Assembly: GCA_041749075.1 (NCBI GenBank)
Contig: JBGTBY010000010.1
Location: forward strand, 62,001 to 126,000
Reading direction: 5' to 3'
From: CAMTWZ01 sp041749075
GTDB lineage: Bacteria > Bacteroidota > Rhodothermia > Balneolales > HLUCCA01
Length of the DNA: 64,000 bases
How positions within the stretch are numbered: the first letter of the stretch is position 1; the number at the start of each line of letters is the position of its first letter. The notes beneath the pieces were generated by a model. That model searched no databases, was not told where the DNA came from, and saw nothing but the letters and a program-made list of their open reading frames with translations. This document shows, in pieces, positions 54,434-61,953 of this stretch. The position numbers and the translations under genes are program-made.

Positions 54434-54805
54434 ATGCCAAGCCACAATATCGACAAGTTGGAAATTTATGTCATTTCCAAGCGATTGAACATAATGTCAT
54501 ATCCGATTTTGAAATCGATCCGGGATTTCAGCTATAAAGATCAGATGGTCAGAAGCTGTTTGTCGGTTGCTTCGAACATCGCCGAGGGATATGGAAGGCG
54601 TAACCCGAACGTCTTTCGACAGTTTCTTGATTACGCCTTAGGATCTATATATGAGTTCCAAACTCAGTTGGAACTCGCTGTGGCCAATAAATTGGTTTCC
54701 AGCGATTCGTCTTTGCCGCTGTTTGAACTCATCGACGAATTGATTCCCAAAATCATCAATTTTAGTAAATCACTTCGCAATAAGCCCCCTACAACAAACA
54801 ACTAA
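54434..54805 (+). CDS. Four-helix-bundle protein (TIGR02436, S23 intervening-sequence type)
   Basis: 123 residues. YPILKSIRDFSYKDQMVRS and SVASNIAEGYGRRNPNVFRQF are the hallmark of the small four-helix-bundle family first seen in 23S rRNA intervening sequences and related to diversity-element Avd proteins. A good ribosome site, AAGGAG, precedes ATG 54434, and TTTGTATATATAAC upstream could be its promoter. The last residues (KPPTTNN) and the stop come from the right heptamer array. The gene lies wholly between inverted arrays, like a cargo gene. Confidence 0.88.
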   Translation: MPSHNIDKLEIYVISKRLNIMSYPILKSIRDFSYKDQMVRSCLSVASNIAEGYGRRNPNVFRQFLDYALGSIYEFQTQLELAVANKLVSSDSSLPLFELIDELIPKIINFSKSLRNKPPTTNN

Positions 54806-54822
54806 CCACGAACAACGAACGA
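54790..54822. repeat. Right heptamer-period array overlapping the end of the four-helix-bundle gene
   Basis: Units such as AACAAAC, AACTAAC, CACGAAC, AACGAAC follow at 7-base spacing. It supplies the stop codon of the TIGR02436 gene and ends one base before the fbaB stop (54824). Confidence 0.7.
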
Positions 54823-54823
54823 T

Positions 54824-55891
54824 TTAAGCAACCGTAATTTTCTTATCGAGATACACATCCTGAATCAAATTCAGAATCTCTACCCCTTCTTTCATCGGAC
54901 GTTGGAAGGCTTTCCGGCCTGAAATCAAGCCCATGCCGCCAGCGCGTTTGTTGATGACCGCAGTTTTGGCCGCATCCGCAAAATCATTGTCTCCGGAAGC
55001 ACCACCTGAGTTGATCAATCCTGCGCGACCCATATAGCAGTTCGCCACTTGGTAACGGGTGAGATCGATCGGGTGATCGGAAGACAGTTTCGTGTACATC
55101 CGCTCATCCAATTTCCCATAGGAGGAACTGCCTGAGTTGATGGCTTTGTAGCCGCCGTTGTTTTCCGGAAGTTTCTGTTTGATGATGTCGGCTTGGATGG
55201 TGACGCCCAAGTGGTTGGCTTGACCGGTCAAGTCGGCGGACACATGGTAATCCACTCCGCCCTGTTTGAACGCGTTGTTACGGGTGTAGCACCAGAGGAT
55301 GGTGGCCATTCCCAATTCGTGCGCATACGCGAAGGCTTCGGCCACTTCAATGATTTGGCGGGTCGCGCCGTCGGATCCGAAATAAATCGTCGCTCCGATT
55401 GCCGCGGCACCCATGTTATAAGCGTCGTCGATGGTTCCGAACATGATTTGCTCGGCTTTGTTCGGATAGGTGAGCAACTCATTGTGGTTCACTTTCACGA
55501 TGAACGGAATCTTGTGCGCGTATTTGCGCGAGACAGAACCCAAGACCCCAAACGTGGACGCTACAGCATTGCAACCGGATTCAACAGCCAGTTTCACGAT
55601 GTTTTCGCTGTCGAAATACAATGGATTTTTTGCGAACGAGGCGCCAGCGGAATGTTCGATGCCTTGATCGACCGGCAGAATGGAGAGATAGCCAGTCCCA
55701 GCAAGGCGTCCGGTTTGATACAACCACTCGAGGTTGTTAAGAACGCGTTGATTGCGGTTGGTGGTGCTGAAAATACGATCCACAAAATCACCACCTGGCA
55801 GGTGAAGCGATTCTTTCGGGATGGTGGTGCAGGTGTGATTTAATAGGCTGGACGCTTCCGCGCCCAAAAAGGCTTCGATCGATTTGGACAT
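54824..55891 (-). CDS. fbaB: Class I fructose-bisphosphate aldolase (FbaB/DhnA type)
   Basis: 355 residues from ATG 55891 (MSKSIEAFLGAEASSLLNH), preceded by CCAGAGGAAG; the frame extends further but through an array-rich region. LSILPVDQGIEHSAGASFA and IPFIVKVNHNELL with a Schiff-base type Lys identify the archaeal-type class I aldolase. It acts in glycolysis/gluconeogenesis. Confidence 0.93.
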   Translation of the reverse strand: MSKSIEAFLGAEASSLLNHTCTTIPKESLHLPGGDFVDRIFSTTNRNQRVLNNLEWLYQTGRLAGTGYLSILPVDQGIEHSAGASFAKNPLYFDSENIVKLAVESGCNAVASTFGVLGSVSRKYAHKIPFIVKVNHNELLTYPNKAEQIMFGTIDDAYNMGAAAIGATIYFGSDGATRQIIEVAEAFAYAHELGMATILWCYTRNNAFKQGGVDYHVSADLTGQANHLGVTIQADIIKQKLPENNGGYKAINSGSSSYGKLDERMYTKLSSDHPIDLTRYQVANCYMGRAGLINSGGASGDNDFADAAKTAVINKRAGGMGLISGRKAFQRPMKEGVEILNLIQDVYLDKKITVA

Positions 55892-56004
55892 AAACTTCCT
55901 CTGGTGGTTCAATGAATGTAGACCGTCCCTCGAATATAATGAAATTCCGTCAAACCGTTGTTTTTTAACAGTATGGAAGCGGTTCCATGTAGTATAAACA
56001 ATCA

Positions 56005-56072
56005 CGTAGGTCGTAGACGGTAAACCGTAGATCGTGAAGATTCGGTCCACGGCCTACGACCTACGATCTACG
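56005..56072. repeat. Inverted heptamer arrays forming a hairpin
   Basis: Left units CGTAGGT, CGTAGAC, GGTAAAC, CGTAGAT, CGTGAAG; right units GTCCACG, GCCTACG, ACCTACG, ATCTACG. The right set is the reverse complement style of the left (CGTAGAT, CGTAGGT), with five bases between. It sits between divergent fbaB and dusB, 12 bases before dusB. Confidence 0.75.
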
Positions 56073-56083
56073 TATCTTACAAT

Positions 56084-57058
56084 ATGAACATCGGTCCAAT
56101 CCAACTCAGCGAAAAACCCATCGTGCTTGCTCCTATGGAGGATGTTAGCGATTCCCCTTTCCGGCAAATGTGCAAGAAGTTCGGGGCGGATGTGGTGTAT
56201 ACCGAATTCATTTCCTCCGAAGCGATGATCCGTGATGCGCCCAAATCGCTCTTCAAGATGGAATTCGAGGAAATGGAGCGTCCGTTCGGCATTCAGATAT
56301 TCGGCGGACGTGAGGAAGCCATGTTCGGTGCGGCACAAATCGCGGAAGCCAATAATCCGGATTTGGTGGACATCAATTTCGGATGTCCCGTTTACAAAGT
56401 TGTGAATAAAATGGCGGGTTCCGCCTGTTTGCGCGACCTGGGAATGATGGAACGCATGGCCGGAACCGTGGTGGATGCGGTCAAAACCAAGCCCGTTACC
56501 GTGAAAACTCGCTTAGGTTGGGATGAAGCCACCATCAAGATCGATGAAGTGGCGCTGATGTTGCAATCCGTTGGCATCAAAGCCCTAACGGTTCATGCCC
56601 GCACCCGTGCCCAAGGATATCAAGGCTCGGCTCGATGGGAGTATTTCAAATTGTTGAAGAACACGAAAGGATTACACATCCCCATCATCGCCAACGGCGA
56701 CATCACCACTCCTGAACACGTGAAAGATTTGTTTGATAATTATGGTGTGGATGGGGTGATGATCGGTCGCGCTGCGATTGGAAATCCATGGATCTTTCGT
56801 GAAATCAAGCATTATCTGGCAACCGGAGAGCACCTCGCTCCTCCTACCATGGACGAGCGCTTCGAGCTATGTGCCGAGCATCTAAAAGCATCCGTTGACC
56901 ATCATGGCGAACGCAAAGGCGTTATCATGATGAAAAAACAGTATGGGAATTATCTGAAAAATCTGCCCGGTGGAAAACAACTCCGCATCGAGCTGATGCA
57001 GTTCGATGAGAGTGGACCGATCCTTGATCGCCTTTTGAACGGAGTACCAGCTAGCTAA
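56084..57058 (+). CDS. dusB: tRNA-dihydrouridine synthase DusB
   Basis: 324 residues. VLAPMEDVSDSPFRQMCKKF at the start, DINFGCPVYKVVNKMAGSAC with the catalytic Cys, and HARTRAQGYQGSARW are clear Dus motifs; the FMN-binding GDITTPEHVKDLFDNYGVDGVMIGR completes it. Reduces uridine in tRNA. Confidence 0.95.
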   Translation: MNIGPIQLSEKPIVLAPMEDVSDSPFRQMCKKFGADVVYTEFISSEAMIRDAPKSLFKMEFEEMERPFGIQIFGGREEAMFGAAQIAEANNPDLVDINFGCPVYKVVNKMAGSACLRDLGMMERMAGTVVDAVKTKPVTVKTRLGWDEATIKIDEVALMLQSVGIKALTVHARTRAQGYQGSARWEYFKLLKNTKGLHIPIIANGDITTPEHVKDLFDNYGVDGVMIGRAAIGNPWIFREIKHYLATGEHLAPPTMDERFELCAEHLKASVDHHGERKGVIMMKKQYGNYLKNLPGGKQLRIELMQFDESGPILDRLLNGVPAS

Positions 57059-57085
57059 ATTTTAAATGTTGAATTTTAAATGTTT
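57058..57085. repeat. Two copies of a 14-base AT-rich repeat after dusB
   Basis: AATTTTAAATGTTG followed by AATTTTAAATGTTT, one base after the dusB stop region begins. Period 14, again twice seven. Confidence 0.55.
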
Positions 57086-57122
57086 GGCATCGAGATATGA
57101 CCTAACTCCGTCACTTAAAATT

Positions 57123-57862
57123 TAGGGTCAAGACAACTTAAGAGGCTTTGAACGGATAAGTTTGAGCAAGATATGATAGATATCAACCTTTCTATGATTG
57201 AACCGAAACTCGCACTCCTTCAAGTGCAAGTTGAACGTGTTCGGGTGCATGCCACGGCATTTAGTGAGCCGCGTTTTAGCATAACCCCAGAACCCTTCGA
57301 TCCCGTTGATATGGCTGCCGGCTCGCACAAATTCTCCGACTCCGTGATCGACCCGCAGATGCTTCGCATAACCCAGGTCGACAAGGCCATTATAGGAGCG
57401 CCATCCGTCGCTATGGATGACGCTATCCAAGCTGATTTTGCCTCTAATGACGCCTTGGAGCGTATTTCTGGACACATCCGGCACAATCTCGGTGTAGACT
57501 TTTCCATCGCGCTTGTAGATGCCAAACACGATCGTTTTGCCCCGAGCACCACGTCCGCGAACACCTTTGGCCCGCCGAGCTCCGAAGTAGGACTCGTCGA
57601 CTTCGACATGACCGGAGAACGGGGACTGGTCTTGGCAGTATTCGGCGATTCGAGTGCGGATGGCCATAAGATGGGAGTTGATTGTGTTGCGACTCAGACA
57701 GGACAGTTCGGCGATCTGGGTGGCGTTCAGATCCAGGCAAAAGAGCTTGAGAACCTGTCTGAACTTAGCCTCCGAAATTCGTGAACGAATTATGTACTTG
57801 TTACTTGTTGGCATTCAACAACTTATGAAGATATTACATCCCCTTAAATTGTCTTGACCCTA
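57123..57862. mobile_element. IS1595-family insertion sequence (ISXO2-like)
   Basis: About 740 bases bounded by terminal inverted repeats TAGGGTCAAGACAACTTAAG (57123 onward) and its inverted partner ending at 57862 (CCCCTTAAATTGTCTTGACC...), matching at 21 of 23 positions. One transposase gene fills the element. No clear target-site duplication is visible in the AT-rich flanks. The right end abuts the T tract of a predicted small-RNA terminator. Confidence 0.9.
57128..57814 (-). CDS. IS1595-family (ISXO2-like) transposase
   Basis: 228 residues: an N-terminal helix-turn-helix (LNATQIAELSCLSRNTINSH) and a DDE-type domain with VDESYFG (D73), HSDGWRSY (D136) and HINGIEGFWG (N170/E173). The frame is intact and full length, so the element could be active. 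The gene reads from the right end toward the left and ends 3 bases inside the left inverted repeat region. Confidence 0.95.
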   Translation of the reverse strand: MPTSNKYIIRSRISEAKFRQVLKLFCLDLNATQIAELSCLSRNTINSHLMAIRTRIAEYCQDQSPFSGHVEVDESYFGARRAKGVRGRGARGKTIVFGIYKRDGKVYTEIVPDVSRNTLQGVIRGKISLDSVIHSDGWRSYNGLVDLGYAKHLRVDHGVGEFVRAGSHINGIEGFWGYAKTRLTKCRGMHPNTFNLHLKECEFRFNHRKVDIYHILLKLIRSKPLKLS

Positions 57863-57941
57863 AAAAAAAACCCCGATGGCCGAGACCACCGGGGGGCCAC
57901 TCTAGCGAGTGGTGTTGAAGATGTGCCAGCATTCACTGGCT
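57863..57941 (-). ncRNA. Predicted three-hairpin small RNA
   Basis: On the minus strand, a strong -35/-10 pair precedes about 80 bases that fold into three hairpins: GCCAG/CTGGC (57925-57940), CCACTC-GCTA-GAGTGG (57897-57912) and a terminator CCCCGGTGG/CCATCGGGG (57871-57894) followed by nine U. The terminator stem pairs fully only as minus-strand RNA, through a G-U pair; on the plus strand it would have an A-C mismatch. No open frame fits. I do not recognise a known RNA family. Confidence 0.55.
57871..57894 (-). terminator. Rho-independent terminator of the small RNA
   Basis: A 9-base-pair stem with loop TCTCGG followed by nine T on the minus strand, ending exactly where the insertion sequence begins. 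Confidence 0.75.
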
Positions 57942-57946
57942 AATGC

Positions 57947-57976
57947 AATATAGTTTACAAAAGCAATCGTTGTCAA
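57947..57976 (-). promoter_or_regulatory. Sigma70-like promoter of the small RNA
   Basis: Reading the minus strand, TTGACA (57971-57976) and TATATT (57947-57952) are separated by 18 bases, and the predicted start falls near 57941 at the foot of the first hairpin. Confidence 0.55.
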
Positions 57977-58064
57977 CAGAAACGATTAGGTAGTGAAATA
58001 ACAACGAATTAAGCGCCGAGAAGTTGTGCAAAACTACATATATGGACCAAGAAATAGCGATGCA

Positions 58065-58113
58065 CCCTCATCCTGAGGGAGGCCGTCCTCGGCCGACTGA
58101 AGGACCTTGCGAG
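58065..58113. repeat. Intergenic repeat of the CCTCATCCTGAGG...GAAGGA type
   Basis: CCCTCA-TCC-TGAGGG (58065-58079) is followed by GGCCG-TCCT-CGGCC (58081-58094) and then GACTGAAGGACCTTGCGAG. The order of two nested palindromes and a GAAGGA tail resembles a repeat common in many bacterial genomes. With the small RNA it accounts for most of the 312-base gap 57863-58174. Confidence 0.55.
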
Positions 58114-58174
58114 ACACACATGTAAATGAATGGCTCAAATTCATTAAACTCGAAACATCCTAATTTGCTTCTAA

Positions 58175-58594
58175 ATGACAATGCACCCCTCCTACTCTCT
58201 CGAACCCAATCTATCCCCTTCCGAATTCATCTCCGTGTTGACCAACTCAACCCTGGGTGTGCGCCGACCAGTAGATGATCCCGATCGCATCGCCAAGATG
58301 TTGGCCAATGCGGATCTGATTGTGACGGCGCGGGTGGATGGGAAGCTGGTCGGGGTGGCGAGGTCGATCACGGATTTCGTGTATTGCACCTATCTGTCGG
58401 ACTTGGCCGTCGATCAGGCCTTCCAACATCAGGGCATTGGCAAGGAGCTCATCCGCCGCACCAAACTGGAAACTCCGAACGCGAAACTCATCCTGCTATC
58501 CGCACCAAATGCGGTGGGCTATTATCCGAAGATCGGGATGTCGAGGCATGATCAGTGTTTTGTGTTGGATGATATCCACTCCATAAAGCATTAA
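58175..58594 (+). CDS. GNAT-family N-acetyltransferase
   Basis: 139 residues. LSDLAVDQAFQHQGIGKELI is the acetyl-CoA binding motif A and YYPKIGMSRHDQCFVL the C-terminal strand. A second ATG at 58181 is possible. Substrate unknown; members of this size often act on small amines or antibiotics. The next small frame begins at the base after its stop. Confidence 0.88.
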   Translation: MTMHPSYSLEPNLSPSEFISVLTNSTLGVRRPVDDPDRIAKMLANADLIVTARVDGKLVGVARSITDFVYCTYLSDLAVDQAFQHQGIGKELIRRTKLETPNAKLILLSAPNAVGYYPKIGMSRHDQCFVLDDIHSIKH

Positions 58595-58771
58595 ATGACT
58601 CAAAAAATCCTCCTGCTCCTCTCCACCTTCACGCTCGGCGTATTCTTCGGAACACAACTCGCTGAAGCCACACTGATCAAATGGGGTTATTGGAGGGATC
58701 GCGTTTGTGTGTGGATTGCTATTGCTGTCGAGGTCGAAATAATACAACTATGGCATAGACAAGTATGGTAA
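58595..58771 (+). CDS. Very small membrane protein or remnant
   Basis: 58 residues starting on the base after the GNAT stop. The N-terminus QKILLLLSTFTLGVFFGTQL is a signal or membrane anchor and a second hydrophobic run (VCVWIAIAVEVEIIQLW) follows. It ends in a TAATG overlap with the next gene. Probably part of a small operon, or the truncated end of a larger gene. Not recognised. Confidence 0.4.
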   Translation: MTQKILLLLSTFTLGVFFGTQLAEATLIKWGYWRDRVCVWIAIAVEVEIIQLWHRQVW

Positions 58772-59313
58772 TGACTGATGAGCAGATAGAATCTTCGATT
58801 GCGTCTGGAGAATTGCAACTCACAATTTGGGCCAAATTGACTCATTATGGCATCTCAGTAGCATTTTTCCTCGTTCTGCCGATGACCATTTTATTCAATA
58901 TCAAAGACAATTTCGATGGGACGTACACACCTTTTCAAGTAAGTCATTTTTGGTTTCTGATGGGTTCGACATTTCTTGCTCTCTTGTTATACAGAATTCA
59001 ACGAAGCAAACTAAAACTCAAGATCATTGAGACCCCATTGACGAGAGAACAGCTCGACCCCATCATTTCAAAAGTGGCGAATGAACTCGAATGGTTTCCA
59101 TATGTGGTTAATGAAAAAGTGATTCTCGCTAAGTCGTATCCAGACTTCCTTTCCGGAAGTTGGGGCGAGCAAATAACCATCCTTTTTGACCGTAATAGAA
59201 TCTTAGTAAACAGTATTTGCGATCCGGACAAAAAAAGCTCGGTCGTGTCATATGGACGAAATAAGGAGAATGTGGACAGACTGACCGAAGCAATACAACA
59301 TGGCAATCAATAA
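58771..59313 (+). CDS. Membrane protein of unknown function
   Basis: 180 residues from ATG 58771, which overlaps the preceding TAA; ATG 58765 would add two residues. Two membrane helices (about 27-45 and 58-78) and a C-terminal cytosolic part (ETPLTREQLDPIISKVANELEWFPYVVN...) that resembles PH-like small domains found in Bacteroidota. Lower G+C than neighbours. Function unknown. Confidence 0.6.
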   Translation: MTDEQIESSIASGELQLTIWAKLTHYGISVAFFLVLPMTILFNIKDNFDGTYTPFQVSHFWFLMGSTFLALLLYRIQRSKLKLKIIETPLTREQLDPIISKVANELEWFPYVVNEKVILAKSYPDFLSGSWGEQITILFDRNRILVNSICDPDKKSSVVSYGRNKENVDRLTEAIQHGNQ

Positions 59314-59467
59314 AGTCCACGTCATCATCATCGGCGGAAGTGTTGCCGGTTTGTCGGCCGCGCTGGCGCTGGGTCGCGCGCTACAGGCCTGGGCCCAGGC
59401 CGTAGCCTCCGGGAACTTGGCCGGCGGCGCGGTGAATCATGAGATTTCGGTGGACGAGTTTGGGTGA
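59300..59467 (+). pseudogene. Internally deleted FAD-dependent (thioredoxin reductase-like) oxidoreductase
   Basis: The 55-codon frame starts with the FAD-binding strand VHVIIIGGSVAGLSAALALGR and jumps directly to LQAWAQAVASGNLAGGAVNH, which looks like the C-terminal end of thioredoxin reductase-like proteins (normally about 300 residues). The central part is missing in frame. A collapsed relic with higher G+C than its neighbours. Confidence 0.7.
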
Positions 59468-59536
59468 AGTCTAATCGAAGATTTTAAATGAAGGCGTTTT
59501 GAGTATTTTCAGTGTTATCAGACACTGCAACAAACC

Positions 59537-60940
59537 ATGATCACGAAAATCACTATTGACGGATTCAAGTCATTCCGCAACTTTGAAATGGAATTCACAC
59601 CATTCACAGTGATTGCTGGACTAAACGCTTCTGGAAAAAGCAACTTATTTGATGCGTTAGAGCTACTTTCTCGTTTAGCATCGATGAGCCTACGAGAAGC
59701 GTTTCCGGAACGTCGTGGAAGTGTGAAAGAACTATTTACGCTTGTTGAGGGTGAAACCCACCTGGATTACATTGACTTCAAAGTAGAAATGCTAGTCTCA
59801 AGACATGTCAAAGATAATTGGGGTCAGGTAGCAGATATCAAGTCCCCAAGATTGCGTTATGAGCTCCGAATCGAACGAAATCGAAATAACCATGGATTTG
59901 AAGAGCTTTTTGTCACTCGCGAAGAATTATCCAAAATCCCATCTTCCGAAGACACATGGGGGAAAAAATATCTACCTAGCAGTGCTAAAAATTTATGGAA
60001 AAGCACGCAAGCTGGAGGTTCGGCAAAACCCTATATCGAAACAACTCAACGAGAAAGCGTTCCAACCATTTACATTCGGCAGGACGGTCGCCAAGGTGGA
60101 AAAGCCACACCAGCAAATAATATCAATCAAACTGTTTTAGCTGGAGTAAACTCTTCCGACTTCCCACATGTCTTCGCAGCAAAAGAGGAAATGCGAAGCT
60201 GGCGATTCATGCAATTGAATCCAGACGACTTAAGAAAGCCAACCGTTCAGGATGCAAAGATGAGTTATGAAATTACTCACAGTGGAGCTAATCTCGCTGC
60301 TGCTCTGTATCGAATTAAATCGGTTGATAACGAGGTTTTAATCGATATCTCACGACAATTGATGCGTTTTTTGCCCGAATTTGTAGGCGTGGATGTCGTC
60401 AACGATGAGGCAAATAAACAGTTTGTTGTGAAGCTTAAAAATAAAGACGGTAAGGAATTCTCGTCAAGGGTACTATCTGAAGGAACGTTGCGCCTGCTTG
60501 CCCTAATAGTCATTCAGTTTGATCCTGAATTCAATGGATTACTTTGCTTCGAAGAACCCGAGAATGGAATCCATCCGATGAAAATATCTCAGATGGCTCA
60601 GTTGCTCTACAACTTGACATCGGACTTTGAAGTTGAAAACACACCCCTACGACAAGCAATTGTGAATACACATTCGCCGCTACTCGTTCGTCAAATGTTG
60701 AATCTGGAAAGCTCGCACGCTGTGAGTGTCTGGCTGTCTAAAATGAATACTTTGGTGACAGAGTTTGAGGGTAAGCGCGTACAAATGAGATGTAGCTCAA
60801 TTGATCGAGTAAGCTTAGACAAACAACTGAGCCTATCACTTCCAAAATTTTCCTTAAGCGCAGAAGATCTAGTCAACTATCTGTCTACCCTAACAGATGA
60901 GTCGGATTATGGCGTGTCAAAGGAAATACTGATTCACTGA
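59537..60940 (+). CDS. AAA-family (AAA_21/OLD-like) ATPase
   Basis: 467 residues. Walker A GLNASGKSN at 28-36 after MITKITIDGFKSFRNFEMEF, a late SRVLSEGTLRLLAL signature, Walker B-type LLCFEEPENGIHP near 335-348 and a NTHSPLLV switch. This is the ABC/SMC-like ATPase half of OLD-type systems, without an attached nuclease. The gene for a TOPRIM-like DUF4276 protein follows 3 bases later, so the two probably form a complex. AT-rich like other mobile defence genes. Confidence 0.85.
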   Translation: MITKITIDGFKSFRNFEMEFTPFTVIAGLNASGKSNLFDALELLSRLASMSLREAFPERRGSVKELFTLVEGETHLDYIDFKVEMLVSRHVKDNWGQVADIKSPRLRYELRIERNRNNHGFEELFVTREELSKIPSSEDTWGKKYLPSSAKNLWKSTQAGGSAKPYIETTQRESVPTIYIRQDGRQGGKATPANNINQTVLAGVNSSDFPHVFAAKEEMRSWRFMQLNPDDLRKPTVQDAKMSYEITHSGANLAAALYRIKSVDNEVLIDISRQLMRFLPEFVGVDVVNDEANKQFVVKLKNKDGKEFSSRVLSEGTLRLLALIVIQFDPEFNGLLCFEEPENGIHPMKISQMAQLLYNLTSDFEVENTPLRQAIVNTHSPLLVRQMLNLESSHAVSVWLSKMNTLVTEFEGKRVQMRCSSIDRVSLDKQLSLSLPKFSLSAEDLVNYLSTLTDESDYGVSKEILIH

Positions 60941-60943
60941 ACC

Positions 60944-61609
60944 ATGGCGTACCAGTTGTTTATCGGTTTCACTGGTGAAGGCTCAACGGATTCGAGATTT
61001 TTGAAGGAAATCATTGAGAAAACGTTTACGGCACAGGCATACGGCTGTCGCCCTGATGTGGTGATTGAAGTCGTTTACACGGTCAAGTCAATCAGTGGCA
61101 CATTTGTCGAACGTATGATGGATGCATCAAAAAAGAGCCACAACCTTGGCATAAACGTCCTGTGTATTCATGCAGATGCAGATAACCGGAGCAACTCATA
61201 TGTGTTGACACACAAATTTGCTCCTCTTCTTAAAGAACTTAGTGAGCAAGATGATAGCGATTGCTGTAAAGTGATTGTACCATTGATACCTATCCAAATG
61301 ACAGAAGCATGGATGCTTGCCGATAAAAAATTATTTCAAATTCAAATCAAGGGTACAAATCTAACATTAGTCGAACTTGGTATTGATCGTCATCCAGAAT
61401 CCTATGCCGACCCTAAAATTGTGATTGAGAATGCCTTGCGAATTGCTCAGTCAGGCAAAACCAAGCGCAGACGAAATGACCTTACTATTTCTGACCTATA
61501 TGAGGAAATGGGTCAGCTTATAAGTTTAAGTAGCCTGCGATCTTTACCTTCGTTCAGGCATTTCGAGGATGGTGTGATCTCTGCGATGACCCAACTAGGT
61601 ATCAGGTAA
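60944..61609 (+). CDS. DUF4276-like TOPRIM-fold protein
   Basis: 221 residues. An early Glu in GFTGEGSTDSRFL (E12) and the acidic pair in IHADADNR (D78, D80) match the E...DxD order of TOPRIM nucleases. A later MTEAWMLADK segment is typical of DUF4276. Partner of the preceding ATPase; split ATPase/TOPRIM pairs resemble OLD-family and related antiphage systems. Nuclease activity is inferred, not shown. Confidence 0.75.
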   Translation: MAYQLFIGFTGEGSTDSRFLKEIIEKTFTAQAYGCRPDVVIEVVYTVKSISGTFVERMMDASKKSHNLGINVLCIHADADNRSNSYVLTHKFAPLLKELSEQDDSDCCKVIVPLIPIQMTEAWMLADKKLFQIQIKGTNLTLVELGIDRHPESYADPKIVIENALRIAQSGKTKRRRNDLTISDLYEEMGQLISLSSLRSLPSFRHFEDGVISAMTQLGIR

Positions 61610-61688
61610 ATAGAACATGGCGGTGAAAGAGTTTGGCTGATTCCTATCCTTTTCGATACATTCGGAGAGTTCATAAGGAGACCATCAC

Positions 61689-61952
61689 ATGACCCGACTC
61701 ACTAACATCCACCCTGGCGAAGTCTTGAACAAAGAATTTCTTCATCCTCTCGGCATTACGGCTTATAAATTGGCCAAAGAGACGTTCATGCCTCAGACCC
61801 GGATTAGTGAAATCATCAAAGGCAATCGCCGAATCACGGCCGATACGGCGCTCCGACTTTCGAAGTATTTCGGCACGAGCCCGAAGTTTTGGCTTGGGCT
61901 GCAACATGATTATGATCTGGAGAAAGTGAGTCAAGCTCCTATAGGAAATTGA
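61689..61952 (+). CDS. HigA-family antitoxin, solitary
   Basis: 87 residues. IHPGEVLNKEFLHPLGITAYKLA and then NRRITADTALRLSKYFGTSPKFWL are the HigA pattern. AAGGAG before ATG 61689 is a good ribosome site. No higB lies upstream; only 79 bases separate it from the DUF4276 gene, too short for a toxin. It could be an orphan or regulate the neighbouring genes. A secreted-protein gene follows after one base. Confidence 0.85.
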   Translation: MTRLTNIHPGEVLNKEFLHPLGITAYKLAKETFMPQTRISEIIKGNRRITADTALRLSKYFGTSPKFWLGLQHDYDLEKVSQAPIGN

Positions 61953-61953
61953 G

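Noticed and set aside
57115..57870. Target-site duplication of the insertion sequence
   Set aside because: The 8-base flanks (TTAAAATT on the left, an A run on the right) do not match.
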